Source: Rotaria sp. Silwood1
Taxonomy: Eukaryota > Rotifera > Eurotatoria > Philodinida > Philodinidae
Direction of reading: 5' to 3'
Length of the DNA: 64,000 bases
Assembly (NCBI GenBank): GCA_905250075.1
Contig: CAJNOP010000204.1
Span: 1 to 64,000 of the forward strand
Part shown: positions 30,793 to 42,427 of the stretch, one piece after another
How the letters are laid out: every line of letters begins with the position of its first letter
Numbering within the stretch: position 1 is the first letter of the stretch
Translations under genes and position numbers: made by a program
Notes under the pieces: model-generated
Told to the model about the DNA's origin: nothing
Seen by the model: the letters and a program-made list of their open reading frames with translations, nothing else
Database searches by the model: none

Positions 30793-33757
30793 TTAGCATC
30801 GACATCTTCTATTGTATTTGTGATTGTTTGCCAACAAAATAATGCATTGTGGTGATTGTGCAGCGGTAGCTCGTCGTCGAATTCCACTGAAACATATGTT
30901 GCATAAAATCTTGTATCGACAAGGTAGGCATCGAGAATATCTCGCTCGATCCAAACACATTAGACATGGTTTAGAATTTGCAATCTGATCTGCGATTATT
31001 TCAAGTTCTTTGACCATTTCAGATACTGTTGGACGCGACTCGACTTCAGTTAAGAGACAACGCCGCATCAAATCGAAGTAACTTTTTGGAATATTAATGA
31101 GTGCATCAATATGAGCTTGAGTAATAGGTTGCGTTATTGGATAGTAAGTTGGTTTAGGTGTCACGACGTACATCGGTACATCCAACGCATAAACATCGGC
31201 ACCCGAGCCTTTGTACGTGAAATCATGGATATTGTCCACACTTAGTTCTGGTGCAAACGGGCGTGACTCAATCACAGTCGAGTTTTCTACACCATTTTGA
31301 CACGTACCAAAGTCTTTTATGTCACGATGAACGAGTTTGTAGGTGTGCATGTGAGCTACAACACGAGTGATATCAAATACAATCTGAATAGCTTTATCCA
31401 TTGTTACATCGGTCATATGATCGCACAGATAGGCATGTAGATTCGATGAGTATCGAGGAAGTAGAATTAACAGTTTACTGTTATCTTCTTCGTAGAGATA
31501 TTGAAGCGGTACCGTGCGTTCAATATTTAATTTGGCAACAGTACGATGAAAATGTGCTTCTAGATAAGCTACATCAGGATGTGCCATAGGATCAAGTATA
31601 ATTTTGGCGACAAGTGATTGTTCAGCATCCCATGATGCAGAATGTATCGAGAAGAAGCCACCTCGACTCAGTTCTTCTTGAATATTGATATTAGGTTTCA
31701 TACCATGATGTTTAGCAAAATCTAGATTAGCCACTAATCTACATTCGATACGTGCAAATTGATCAGCATACCTGCGCACGAGCGCGTAAGCTTTCTTTCG
31801 ATGGTTTATTGATTTCATGACAATCTTAGAATGATCTATCACTTTTTGTTTGAATTGTTTTTTATGCTTCGAGAGCAACTTTCGACCATATGCTTTAATT
31901 TCGTTACCACAAGACGCTAGATTGTGCTCTACATTCATCAGCTTATGTTCGATCTCATTTATAATTTTACGCTCACCCATCGGCGTTCTACTTCGACGTT
32001 TCCTCACGATATCGAAAGGTGTTTTAATGATAAATATAGGAATTACCAAACCGATGATTAATACCAAGCTCAATGGGAGAAGAACTATTCCCAAAGCAGC
32101 CTCAACAATATGCCAAATCCCGAAATTACTGTCACCAATATTTTCGACATTACTGAGGAGATCTCTATAGGCCGTCACAAGCAGTTCATTCTTCAAGAAT
32201 TTATTTGGTAAGAGAGTTTGTTGACTGATGTCCTGTTTTATTCGATTACTCGCTTCGCTTACGATTTTCTTGAGAATCGGTTTCAGTATTTCATTTTTAA
32301 CAGTATGAGGGATGAAGTTTCCCAAAAATGTTTTTTCCTTGTTGTCATTAAAAGTATGAAAATCTTTTTCACTCAAGGGATCGTCCTTAAATGATCATTG
32401 ACTAAATTGTACGTACTCTTTCGCTCGTGTAATAAAACTATCACGATGCTTGCGAAATTCTATGGGCAATTGTCGTTCAGCTTCTTTGGCGATGGTATCC
32501 AAATACAAAGAGTATTGTTGAAAAAAGTTGTGTGCCCACAAAAGTGCTGCTTCTTGCAACTTTTCTCATTCTTCTTTTGATCGTCAATTGGTGATGAGAA
32601 CAAAATCAAAAAATGTAGCGATCGTATTTATTATGATACAACTAACTTGCTTAGTATTTTTTGAATCATGTTTCGCAGCAAAAGTGACAATACGATCGAT
32701 GGCATTCTTCTTCATTGTTTGTTCCATTGGATGTTCGGGACGATCGACACTAAAAATAACAAAACAATCACAGGTGCTCCATTGATCAGGCAAATCGCTG
32801 CTTATTTCAGATATATTGCATAAAAGGCTATATCGACGAAGTCGTTCCTGTTCGCGTAGTTCATTTATTTCATTTTGTTCAGGTAATTAATTCATCTATC
32901 CCGGCATCATGGAGAATGGTACTGACATCAGCCTTTGTGTTGAGAAAGAAAACACCAACATCGGCTATGTCTTGAACAGATAACTTTAGTGCATCAAAAC
33001 ATTTGCGTGAGTCGTCGGATACAGTTGCATTGTCATAGAGGAAAAGAAGAGAAGGACGCCGAGCTTTGATCAAATCTTGTAAATTCTTGATGAATATAGG
33101 GGAGTCTCCAAAATGAAAATCTGGTATGTCGTAGACGATAATCCTGCGTTGAAGAACGGTCGATTGAATACAGACTTCCATCATTTGTGATGCCCATTCG
33201 ACGAACTCATTTGAGAATGGATCATATGCTTCAGGGCGAGCCAAATGTTCAGCAATAAGAGCTTTGAGTTCTTTCGAGCGTTGTTGTTTTTCCTTCACTG
33301 TCATCTGATTCATGGATAAGAAGTATTTGGAGAGATAGACTGGATCACCCTTGATAGACGAGTCAACACCTGCTTCATGAATCAATAGACGTGCCTCTTC
33401 GACTGGAGCGTAAGAGAATTTGACGCTGCGTGCAGTAACAGCATCTGTGCTAGTCGACAAAAAAACGCTCCTTCCAAGAAATTGATGGAGAAATTATGTT
33501 TTCCCGGATGAGTTGTAACCACAAATAACCAGTTGTACTTGTTCAAATGTTTTAAATTCGTTGAGAATTGTCATTTTGTCTTGAGGTAGAAATATATCGG
33601 CAACATCTTTGATAGTATCCAGACGAGTATAAGTCAACGCAATTTTTTCTGAGAATTCTTTATGAAGAGCCAAAAATTGTGCAACTGTCGCCTCGGTCGA
33701 TAGCTTGATGGCATTGTTAGACTTGATTATATTCGTAATAAGCTTACGGTTGGTCAT
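30793..33757 (-). pseudogene. DSTYK: DSTYK-like GTPase/kinase/RING protein, decayed
   Basis: Read on the minus strand. A dynamin-like GTPase has G1 GYNSSGKT, a switch region DAVTARSVKF, G3 DIPDF and G4 NTKAD. A coiled middle (LREQERLRRYS, IAKEAERQLP) follows. A hydrophobic membrane segment (GIVLLPLSLVLIIGLVIPIF) comes next. A protein kinase domain has VAK (beta-3 Lys), HRDIK, DFGT, FAPEL and DVYA. A C-terminal RING-like set has CLMC, CLPC, CNIC and QC. Human DSTYK (Dusty kinase) pairs a similar N-terminus with a kinase. The kinase lacks the roughly 16 residues normally between HRDIK and DFG, including the catalytic Asn, so it cannot be a normal kinase. In-frame stops lie at 33494-33496, 32584-32586, 32566-32568 and 32395-32397, with a frame change near 32880. 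Three of the stops are TGA. The likely start is ATG 33757. A host-gene pseudogene, or a source of pieces. Confidence 0.75.
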
Positions 33758-33948
33758 CTTGTTGTTGCGTGGCGAAATAGAAATTGATAACAAGTGTTTG
33801 TTATGAGATGAATCAAGCAAATAAAAGCAAACAGATAACTGGGTAATATCTTACTAAGATAAGACATATCAGTAAAAACGATGATGGAGAAAAAAGGAAG
33901 AAGTGTGGTGAGAGATGGATATGAGCAAAATGATTAGAACTTGACGGC

Positions 33949-34092
33949 GATTCATAACATTCGAGTTGGATGGGTATGAGTGAGGGTTTGAGAATGTAGG
34001 TGGATGTGGATTTGAGTGAGGTTACGAGTATGGTCTTACGTTCACTGACAATGACACCGACACCCACAGCTGTATCCGCGAAAACCTACACC
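33949..34092. repeat. Degenerate telomere-like inverted array
   Basis: A G-rich arm (ggatgggtatgagtgagggt ... gtaggtggatgtggatttga) is followed by a C-rich arm (acaccgacacccacagctgt ... cctacaccctc). The order matches the other members, but the repeats are much more diverged, so this may be an older copy. It lies about 190 bp upstream of the DSTYK-like start. Confidence 0.45.
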
Positions 34093-34219
34093 CTCAAGCT
34101 AATCTAGATTTAAACGATTTAGTAGCTTATGTCCATCATCAATATAGAATTAGAATAATATAATGCTTCACATTTATTTTTATCTGAACTCCTATACAAT
34201 TGAACTAAGAACATTTCTT

Positions 34220-36034
34220 TCAAATTATACAACAATATGTTTTAGAGTTATTCAAATCATTTTGATCTTCACCTATACTAAAACCAGAGCATAAACCGTG
34301 AATCATCAAACTAACAATAATTTCATCAGAACTTATTCTTGACATTATTTCCTGAGAAATGTAATTATTATTTAAGTCTTCTTCCATACTATCGTTTACG
34401 ATTAAATTTTCCCTCGCATCATATGATTTGATGGTACCATTATTCAGTTCTATCATCGACCAATCGATACAGGGAAGATGTTCTGAATTTTCTGATGAAA
34501 ACCATTCATTCTGTAAAATATTAGGATGATTTGGAAAATTTTCATATAAAATCGATAAAAATGCGCTATGATTTGTAATAGATTTCCATAAAGGTTCGAT
34601 AATTCTAATTTGTTCATTTAATAAAATATCGCTGATACATGGACTTTCGTCATTCATTGATTCCCATTCATTGTCTTCTTCATTTTTACAATACTGATTT
34701 CTTAAGTTTAGAAAGATTGTTTCCCAATTCCATAGTTTCCAAACAGTTTTAACAATTTCACCATCTTTGTCAATAATCATTGAATCTTTCCAAGAGAGAC
34801 CATTCGATAATAGACATAATTTTGAAATAATACCTGCTTCTGTCATTACCTTTTGCATAAACAAAATAGTCTCTAAATCGACTTCGTCATTATCAATTAA
34901 TATATGAATCAGAGTTTTTATATTTAATCTTTTCCATTGTCTTACTAAAAGATGATATAATTGAAAACTAGACGTAAAATTATAATTGACATTCATCTCT
35001 AGAGCCCGTTTTTCTTGTATAACAGCATATTGAAGAGTTTTTAACGCATGATTAGCTTGATATTGACATAGTTTCAAATTTTGTCCATCAAAATTAAAAC
35101 TCATATGATCTAATATATCAAGATCTTCTTCATTTTCCCATGATCGACGAATTCTGGACCAAAATTGGATCGGTATTTCAAAAAGTGTTAAAAATTCATC
35201 ATTATGAATAATACGATCTGTAACTTGCATAAATAGTCGATACAATTCATTTGATGTATTACTAATATTTACAAAAAAATTTTCATTTGCTTTATAATAA
35301 TAACTATCATTTTCATCGGATTGCATAAGAAACTTTTCTGTTCGATTATCAACATTGAATGGTAAATAATCATTGTTAAAAGTTTTATTCATAATAAAAC
35401 AACGTTGTAATTCACTAATGGGTTGTGGTTGTTGATATTTTGGAAGGATGAAATTTATATTTGATTCATCTAATGGTTTTAATTGATTATTATTTTCAAT
35501 TTCCATCCATCCATAAACATTATCTTGATCTTCAATATAATAACAATCATTTCGATATATCATGGGAATTTGACGAGCATAGTCACTTGACCAATAATGA
35601 AATCGATAATTTTGTTCAGCTATACGAATAGAATTTTCTTGAACTTCACATATGATGGCAACATGTCCGTATGGTGCGTCTTCACTACAAGGATAGATAA
35701 GTAAAGCACCACATTGAGGTTTATGTGGTGATCCATTCGAATGAATTTTTAGATGAAATTTTTCACCATCAGTAACACGTTCGACATATTTCAATTCTTG
35801 CCACATATCAGCAGCAAACCTAATATTTTGAAAGATACAACTTTTACGAAGTAATAACCATCGACGAGCAAATTCAACACAGTGCCATTTGCAACCAGTA
35901 TATATTCCATGAACATAAAATCCTTCAAAGGAAACAAAATCATTATATTCATTAGAATATGCTGGTACATTTGTCGAAGCTATTCCTTGAATTTTATTGA
36001 ATGGTACGATTTCCTGTTCTTCTTTGGACATCAT
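34220..36034 (-). CDS. gss: Glutathionylspermidine amidase with degenerate synthetase domain
   Basis: A single exon of 604 residues, colinear with E. coli Gss (619) and trypanosomatid trypanothione synthetase. The N-terminal CHAP/NlpC amidase domain is intact. C52 lies in GCKWHCVEFARRW, H124 in GHVAII and E140 in IRIAEQN, matching E. coli C59, H131 and E147, which hydrolyse glutathionylspermidine. The C-terminal ATP-grasp synthetase is recognisable (ELYRLFMQVTDRIIHNDEFL, WKLWNWETIF, EPLWKSITNHSAFLSILYEN). However, the metal and substrate segment reads HMSFNFDGQNLKLCQYQANH where E. coli has RMDFCMDERGLKVYEYNADS. R316, D318, E330, N332 and S335 are all replaced, and the later KPIAGRCG-type ATP loop is missing. 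The chain ends YCCII, a possible CaaX prenylation box. Synthetases of this family in bdelloids are reported as horizontally acquired. The reading frame is intact, so the gene looks maintained as an amidase or binding protein. Confidence 0.88.
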   Translation of the reverse strand: MMSKEEQEIVPFNKIQGIASTNVPAYSNEYNDFVSFEGFYVHGIYTGCKWHCVEFARRWLLLRKSCIFQNIRFAADMWQELKYVERVTDGEKFHLKIHSNGSPHKPQCGALLIYPCSEDAPYGHVAIICEVQENSIRIAEQNYRFHYWSSDYARQIPMIYRNDCYYIEDQDNVYGWMEIENNNQLKPLDESNINFILPKYQQPQPISELQRCFIMNKTFNNDYLPFNVDNRTEKFLMQSDENDSYYYKANENFFVNISNTSNELYRLFMQVTDRIIHNDEFLTLFEIPIQFWSRIRRSWENEEDLDILDHMSFNFDGQNLKLCQYQANHALKTLQYAVIQEKRALEMNVNYNFTSSFQLYHLLVRQWKRLNIKTLIHILIDNDEVDLETILFMQKVMTEAGIISKLCLLSNGLSWKDSMIIDKDGEIVKTVWKLWNWETIFLNLRNQYCKNEEDNEWESMNDESPCISDILLNEQIRIIEPLWKSITNHSAFLSILYENFPNHPNILQNEWFSSENSEHLPCIDWSMIELNNGTIKSYDARENLIVNDSMEEDLNNNYISQEIMSRISSDEIIVSLMIHGLCSGFSIGEDQNDLNNSKTYCCII

Positions 36035-37787
36035 TGAATCTAATCAAAAAAAAGTTTCATTAGTATAAACCTAAGTAACTTTCAAAAATATTTTTAAAAA
36101 ATATAATAAAAACTTCAGTGAAGTTAATTATTTATATAAAAAAAAAAGAATCCATTTTTAAGTTTGAGTATTTACGACATCAAATGAGTCAAAATCAGGG
36201 TATGTTTGTTTTTATGAACTGCATCTTCGTCAAATGACATCATAAGAGTTTTCTTGTCATCGGTATTGTTATAACCATGTACTTAAATTTTTCGGTTTCT
36301 CTCTTGTTATTTGTTTTACATCATTCATGACTCTTGTCTGTCACATGAGTGTCATGAAGAATTTCTGTTTCTATTGAAATTCTTTCTTTAAACGTATTTT
36401 TACGGCTTCTCACTGCGTCTGCATCACCTATGGAACTTTTCACTGTGTAGTTTTTTTTCTTCCTTTAGCGCTCTATATATATATTTGTTGCATTGTTGTA
36501 AAAAGGATTCATTTATATATATATATATATATATAGTTATGAAAAGTAGAATCTTGATAACAAAGAATCTGGATATGGCTGACTATGGGTCTGGAGCAAG
36601 AGCCATGCTATTTGATTTGTGTTTGTATTTGTAGCTTAGGTTCGGATTTGGATTTGAATTTGAATTTTGGACAAAATTCACATAAAATATTTGCAATTTA
36701 TGGACTCTTATTGAAACGCAAACTATTTATATTATTTTAGTCTAAGACTGAATCCAAATCATCAAGTTTTTTTTTTGATTGTGCTAAGTCTCCAGTACAG
36801 TAGATTATTGTTGATGCAATCTTATCTTGCCTAATTCTTTGACATTTGATTCATTTTCGTTGCAGTATTCGTCTGGAGAATCTCTGAGTGGGTCGTATCT
36901 GATGTGTGGCTGTTTGATTTTGTACGTAAATGTGGATGATCGTAGGTTCTCTATTGCAATCGCATCCTCATATAAAATTTGTTGCTACTTCAATTTTTGT
37001 GTCTTTGTTTAATTTTGCTTGTTCATCGAAAAAGAAGTGTCAATTTTGTTTAACCACATTTTAAGGTTGACTAAATTTTAATTTAACCAAAACATATGTA
37101 TCTATAAATTACAAGTGGCACTAAGATCTCACAGTTTCGATAAACACTACGACAAAATCCAGCAGTTTCATTGAAATTCGATGAACATTTCTGTACTGAA
37201 AGAAAAAGGCAAGTGATGTTTGAAAGTGGCTATTTTTCTGGGTAGTAGAGATGTCCTCATTCATCTATCTGTCACTATACCATTAAAGATTTTAGTCATT
37301 GTCGTTATTACAGAAATTTACTTCTTGAATATTGATAGCTGACGAGACTTCAACGAACACCAAGGAATCTTCTTGAACTTCGATTAATAAATGAGTACGG
37401 ATTTTCTGTCTCTTTTGAATTGATGATTCTGGCAATTTCTTTCCGTTACACATGTAACTGTTGACAGTTTAAGATATTCTTTTTTTTTCGATAATATATA
37501 AATATACATTGTCTTTCGATGCGTGTTCATACGTCGCTACAGATCTGTTCTGATATCGTAACCATATAATAAAGCAGTCCTAGGGTAAATTTTTTCAGAA
37601 GAACCTGAAAACCAAAATTCTATTACAAGTTCAGACCATCCATATGATGCAACTCCAGTATATGATTGATCTATTACAAACTACCGTTCGTTTTCTCTTC
37701 TGAATGATATGTACAAAAGTGAACACGTGAATCTGATAGATAGTTTAGAAGTGCCTTGTTTCCTTTTGAACGAATGATAGAGTGATG
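36035..37787. other. Intergenic with simple repeats
   Basis: 5' flank of the amidase-type gene. A (TA)n run lies at about 36513-36535. A degenerate GATTTG/GAATTTG hexamer tract lies at about 36613-36680. No gene was found. Confidence 0.5.
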
Positions 37788-39104
37788 ACCCATGTAAAAA
37801 AAACAGCCTAAAAATCTGATTTAAATTGATTTTTCTGCAAAAAATCTGGAAAAATCGATTAAAAGAAGCAATTTTGATTAAATTTGTGGAAAAAATCGAT
37901 TATAATCGATTTAACACAGCTAAAACTCGATTAAAATCGATTATTTTTAGAAAATTCAACATAATCGATTAAAAATCTAATCGATTTTAATCGATTACTT
38001 TGAAGAATCGATTAAAATCGATTATTTTTTTGAAAATTGGAAAAAATCGATTGAAAATCTAACTGATTTTAATCGATTACTTTGAAGAATCGATTAAAAT
38101 CGATTATTCTTNNNNNNNNNNACTTTGAAGAATCGATTAAAATCGATTATTCTTAGAAAATTCAAAAAAATCGTTTAAAAATCGGACCAATTTAAATTGA
38201 TTAATATTGGTTATTGATTAAAACCGATTATTTTCAAAAAATTCTAAATAATCGATTTTAATCGATTAACATAGGTTCTTTTCGATTATTCTGGACGTTA
38301 ATCGATTTTAATCGATTATTCTGGATGTTAATCGATTTTAATCGATTATTTATGTAATTGCGCAATCTCAATTGATTCAATTTATATAGGAGTTCCAATT
38401 TTAGTATATATGTGAAGCTCTAGCTTGATGACAACCTAAGGGTTTCTTGCCACGAAGAATTCAAAAAAATCATGGAAAAACTAGGGTTTCGCGTTCGAAT
38501 CTCGGTAAAAGTGCCTATTTTCGAGGGATACGATTAAAATTGATTATCTAGTAAGTAAAGATTAAAATCAGAAAACAGATAAGGGTGGATTAAAATCGGA
38601 AAACAGGTAGGTACAGATTAAAATCGGAAAACAAGTAAGTAAAGAATAAAATCGAAAAATAGTTTAGGATAGATTGAAATCGGAAAACAGGTAAGAGTAG
38701 ATTAAAATCGAAAAACAGATAAGGGCAGACAAAAATCGAAAAATACATAAGGGTAGATTAAAACGTATTAGGAAATAATAATAGATTAAAATTGACTAAA
38801 AGGCGGCCATACGAAGAGGTGAGAACAGCCTGAGTTTAATTGATTTTAATCAATTTTTGAAAAATAATCGATTTTAATCGATTTTGTTTTGATTAATAAT
38901 CGATAAAAATGGCACGATTTTAATCAGATTTTAATCCGATTTTTAATCATAAAAATCAATTACGCTATGAAAAATCGGAAAAAATGATTTCTATGATTAA
39001 AAATCAGATTAAAATCTGATTAAAATCGTGCCATTTTAAGTGATTATTAATCAGAATGTTAATCCATTAAAATCTGATTTTTTCCAATTTTTTTTTACAT
39101 GGGT
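37788..39104. mobile_element. TIR-bounded element made of ATCGATT repeats
   Basis: The ends are inverted: acccatgtaaaaaaaa on the left and ttttttttacatgggt on the right. Both are followed inward by aaaatctgatt-type sequence. Between them, 37816-38350 and 38850-39000 are dense in TTTTAATCGATT motifs, which are themselves palindromic. The centre has a unique-looking part (38350-38520). From about 38525 to 38765 there are eight or so copies of a 28 bp unit of the form gattaaaatcggaaaacagg. No coding frame exists. It is a non-autonomous element or a satellite-filled TIR element. No target duplication is clear. Confidence 0.65.
38112..38121. other. Assembly gap (10 N)
   Basis: Ten unknown bases lie inside the ATCGATT element. 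The 33 bases before the gap (38079-38111) and after it (38122-38154) are identical (actttgaagaatcgattaaa...). This is either an unmerged overlap of two contigs or an unresolved run of the local ~81 bp repeat. Confidence 0.95.
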
Positions 39105-42100
39105 GAATAGAAATACATATCAAAATAATATTTATGTCTGAATTAGACCTCGACGTAGAAGTATCTGAAAAAGAAATGTACTCGAAATCTATGCTGTGTC
39201 ATCTAATAGTTTCATTATAAATTAAAGTAAAAAAGAAACTTGAATATCACCATTAGGCTTCATCCTATGCTTGACTAAAACTAATTAAAATCCACCATTC
39301 TTTCGAATTAAAATAGTCAACTACTACAACCATAAAAACTACTGTGTTAACGTTACATGTCATTGAGTTTGATGGTTCTAAATACAATAGCCCATCTTGA
39401 GTTGTGAATTTTTGTGTTCTGTAATTGTATACCACTATAGTTCTTTGAATTTTTAATAAACGTTTCTTAATGTATATACATGCTTCATTGGGATACTGAT
39501 TTGTCTTACAAATTGTGATGCAGATTTACTTCCACATCGTTCCCAAGGATACGTACATTAATATAGAAAAATTTCACTTTTGGCCATTTCATAAAGCCTG
39601 GATCAGTGAAAAATTCTTCTGACATTATGATAAAATATTTCATTTCAGTATGTTCCGTTTGAATATGTTTTAAATGATTAGCGACACAAATGAAGCTGTG
39701 ATGCATGATCCCGAGACGATTTGATAGTTTGGATCTAATATTAAGACTAGATACCGTATGTTTGCTGTTAAAATTATTATCTTTAGTCTTCATTCACTCA
39801 TACATCGTTACTATTTGATTTTTCATAATGTTTGATGAACTATCATGTGTAGGTGGAATAGTTTTAGCGCGCTTCTCGATGAAACGAGATATGTAACGGC
39901 TCAGAGATTTGAATTTCTTTGTACATTTTCAATAACAACATGATGTACTCAAAGGATTAACCAAAATTTCGAACTTATTCATCTGCTTCCAAACTACTGG
40001 TATTGTATGAATACAAAGTAACGTTTGAAGAAATTTGTTTGTGACAAGAGTCGTTGCTAACGACGAAACGCGGGCGATAGCATGAGTACATTCTTTATTT
40101 TGCTCAAGCACGGAGGCAAAATGGATGTGATAACTGAGAAGCACTATATAATCACACGCTGCTTTATGTGGGTAATTTTTTCACTTCCATAGTTCCGAAA
40201 TCGTATGCATTGCTTATCACACAATGTCATGTTATCTTATTCACTTGTTCTTCAAACAGTTACTTGCAACAGGTATTTTGCATTCTTTCAAAACGAAGTT
40301 GATAGTGCAACTACTCACCCAACCACGGATGCTGTTCGTAAGAGTCAGATATTTAAATGTTGTTGATATGAAAAGAAGTTGATGTATGAGTTGACCGCGC
40401 TTTTTAGTTTAGCGATCGAAGAATTATGCTAGAATTTCAATTTCACCGAGTTCGAATTCTTCCAAATAAAGCTGAATATTTTATCATATTTACTTTTTCA
40501 ATCAACCAGTATAGATGTAAACTTTTTTTGGTCATTTATTTCACACAATTCTATTATCTTTCTATGCTGAATCAAAACTTAGGAGACAATGAATAGAAAA
40601 ACATATGATAGAATATACTAATTGCAATTAACATTTTCTCAATGACTATTCTAAATGTGAGACCGTTATTTGAAATTAATAGGAAGATTACAGAAGAACA
40701 AAAGATAAAGTTCAGAGATCGAATGCATCTGCAAATATTTAATCTATGAAACTAAAAACATTCTCCAAGTAATATACGTTATTACAAAGTAAGCAGGATC
40801 TTCTAGCGTAGTTAGTGTAGGCAAATCATACTCAATTCTCCGTTGGTAATCATAAATGTTTATCAGAAGCAATGGTTTTCTTTTTTTTTCTTCTATACTA
40901 TCGAGTGTTTAACGACCATAGCTTGAGTCGTCATCAATAGTCGTAAACTTGAAAATATTATGATTTATGATTATGTTTAGTATAAGTGATAACAAAGTGG
41001 TGCAAATATGACCATACATTTTATTGATGAAAATTCACTGGGCATTTATTTTTAATGTTTATTCTGGAACCGATAGGACATTGTGCATCTGTCAGATGAA
41101 ATATTTCTTTTTGAGCAAACTTTTGTTTTTTAAAAGGTTGCTTCTTAAATTACATAATCCCACCTTTATGCTCATAGAATCGTTGTTCTCTTCAATGTCT
41201 GACTACATTAAGACTCAGGACCACATCAGGTTAGTGGTATTTCTTTCTTTCTATTTGAATTGTCGGTTTTTATATTGTTAGTTATGCCCAATTATACTGC
41301 ATTCACAGAAAAACTATAATCTTTTTTGTCCTTGAAAAGATGATTCTAGACTAGCAGCTAGACATAAATTTTGTGTGTTTTGATTACGAATTCGATTCTC
41401 CGATGACGAAAATAAAATACTAGATTTGAGTCCTGCCGAATATTATGCGTGAAGGTCACTAGTTTTTGTTTGCTTTCGATTTAGAGATCGTTCATAAAGA
41501 ATACCATCAGTTAGTTTTATAGAGTCGCTTATATCGAAACAAGCAATCACTGAAGAGTGCTATTGTAACTTTTAAATTTTAGCTGGAGCTGGATAATTAC
41601 CAAGTATTCAGATTGATCAAAATCGTTTGTGTACTAAACTGACATACAGGCAGCAAGAGTATTATCTGATAACTCTAGCTGATGACAATACACGTATATA
41701 AAGTGTTCTGATTAATCTGAAGTTAAAACGAACTCACTGTGATAGTTGTTACATTCTACATGACAGAATAGCTCATGTATAAAACCTAATCTTGTTGAAT
41801 GGATTTGATTTCTCTCATGATCTACAGTACAATTGTTTTCTTCTATGACATACAAGAAAATTTCATAACTGGAAACAGACTTGCGGATTTTCTATAAACA
41901 ACGTTAAAGAAAATATTTTCCAATCCTGTTACATTGATGAAAACTAATTTTTGTTGATTGTAACTAATATCACTATCGAAGTAATGTACAACTAATAATT
42001 CTTATAGACTAGTGTATTTACTTTTGCTGATATCTTTTAGATATACTTGTAAGTTGATAAAGAAAACAACAACAAAGAAGAAAACTTGTTGTTGTAGAAA

Positions 42101-42427
42101 CTGCTTTGACATAGCTTTTCTGGTCGATTTGGCAATGAGAAGCTCTTGGAAAAGACTTTTATATCTGAGTAATTAGAATCGGCTAAGGTATAAATGAAAT
42201 ATTAAAGCTGATCTTTATTTATGAATTATTGTGAACTGTATTGATTAACGAAGAAGTTGTGGTGATACCTTGTCTCATATTTCGTAGGAAGCAATGTGGA
42301 TGACATCACTACTAGTTGTTTTCTTTCGCAGGCTGAAGGATCAACATAATTATTTGCAGTTTATTGACTTTCAGATTTTCGATTTTCTCCATCTCTTCGC
42401 AAGTACTGATCCAAAGCAACACCAAAC
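39105..42427. other. Gene-poor stretch upstream of the calcium sensor
   Basis: Apart from a weak minus-strand open frame at 39506-39793, no exon could be supported. The last 150 bp contain acceptor-like ends (tttctttcgcag, atttgcag, actttcag) that may belong to a spliced 5' UTR of the neuronal calcium sensor gene. Confidence 0.4.
39506..39793 (-). CDS. Unrecognised ORF, possibly an exon
   Basis: 95 codons beginning MKTKDNNFNSKHTVSSLNIR. A compact part, SNRLGIMHHSFICVANHLKH ... FMKWPKVKFFYINVRILGND, looks more protein-like than random AT-rich frames. A second minus-strand frame at 39929-40144 (ECTHAIARVSSLATTLVTNK) could be an upstream exon. No domain, splice pair or family was recognised. 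It may be a gene fragment or chance. Confidence 0.2.
   Translation of the reverse strand: MKTKDNNFNSKHTVSSLNIRSKLSNRLGIMHHSFICVANHLKHIQTEHTEMKYFIIMSEEFFTDPGFMKWPKVKFFYINVRILGNDVEVNLHHNL

Noticed and set aside
31850-32170. 106-codon plus-strand frame
   Set aside because: Antisense shadow of the DSTYK-like gene, which carries the recognisable motifs.
38440-38510. Second tRNA-like signal (gcgttcgaatctcgg)
   Set aside because: The nearest A-box-like stretch is about 75 bp away, too far for a tRNA, and the surrounding element offers no support.
37788-39104. CRISPR-like reading of the regular 28 bp repeats
   Set aside because: The window is animal DNA. The 28 bp units are directly adjacent, with no unique spacers, inside a TIR-bounded element.
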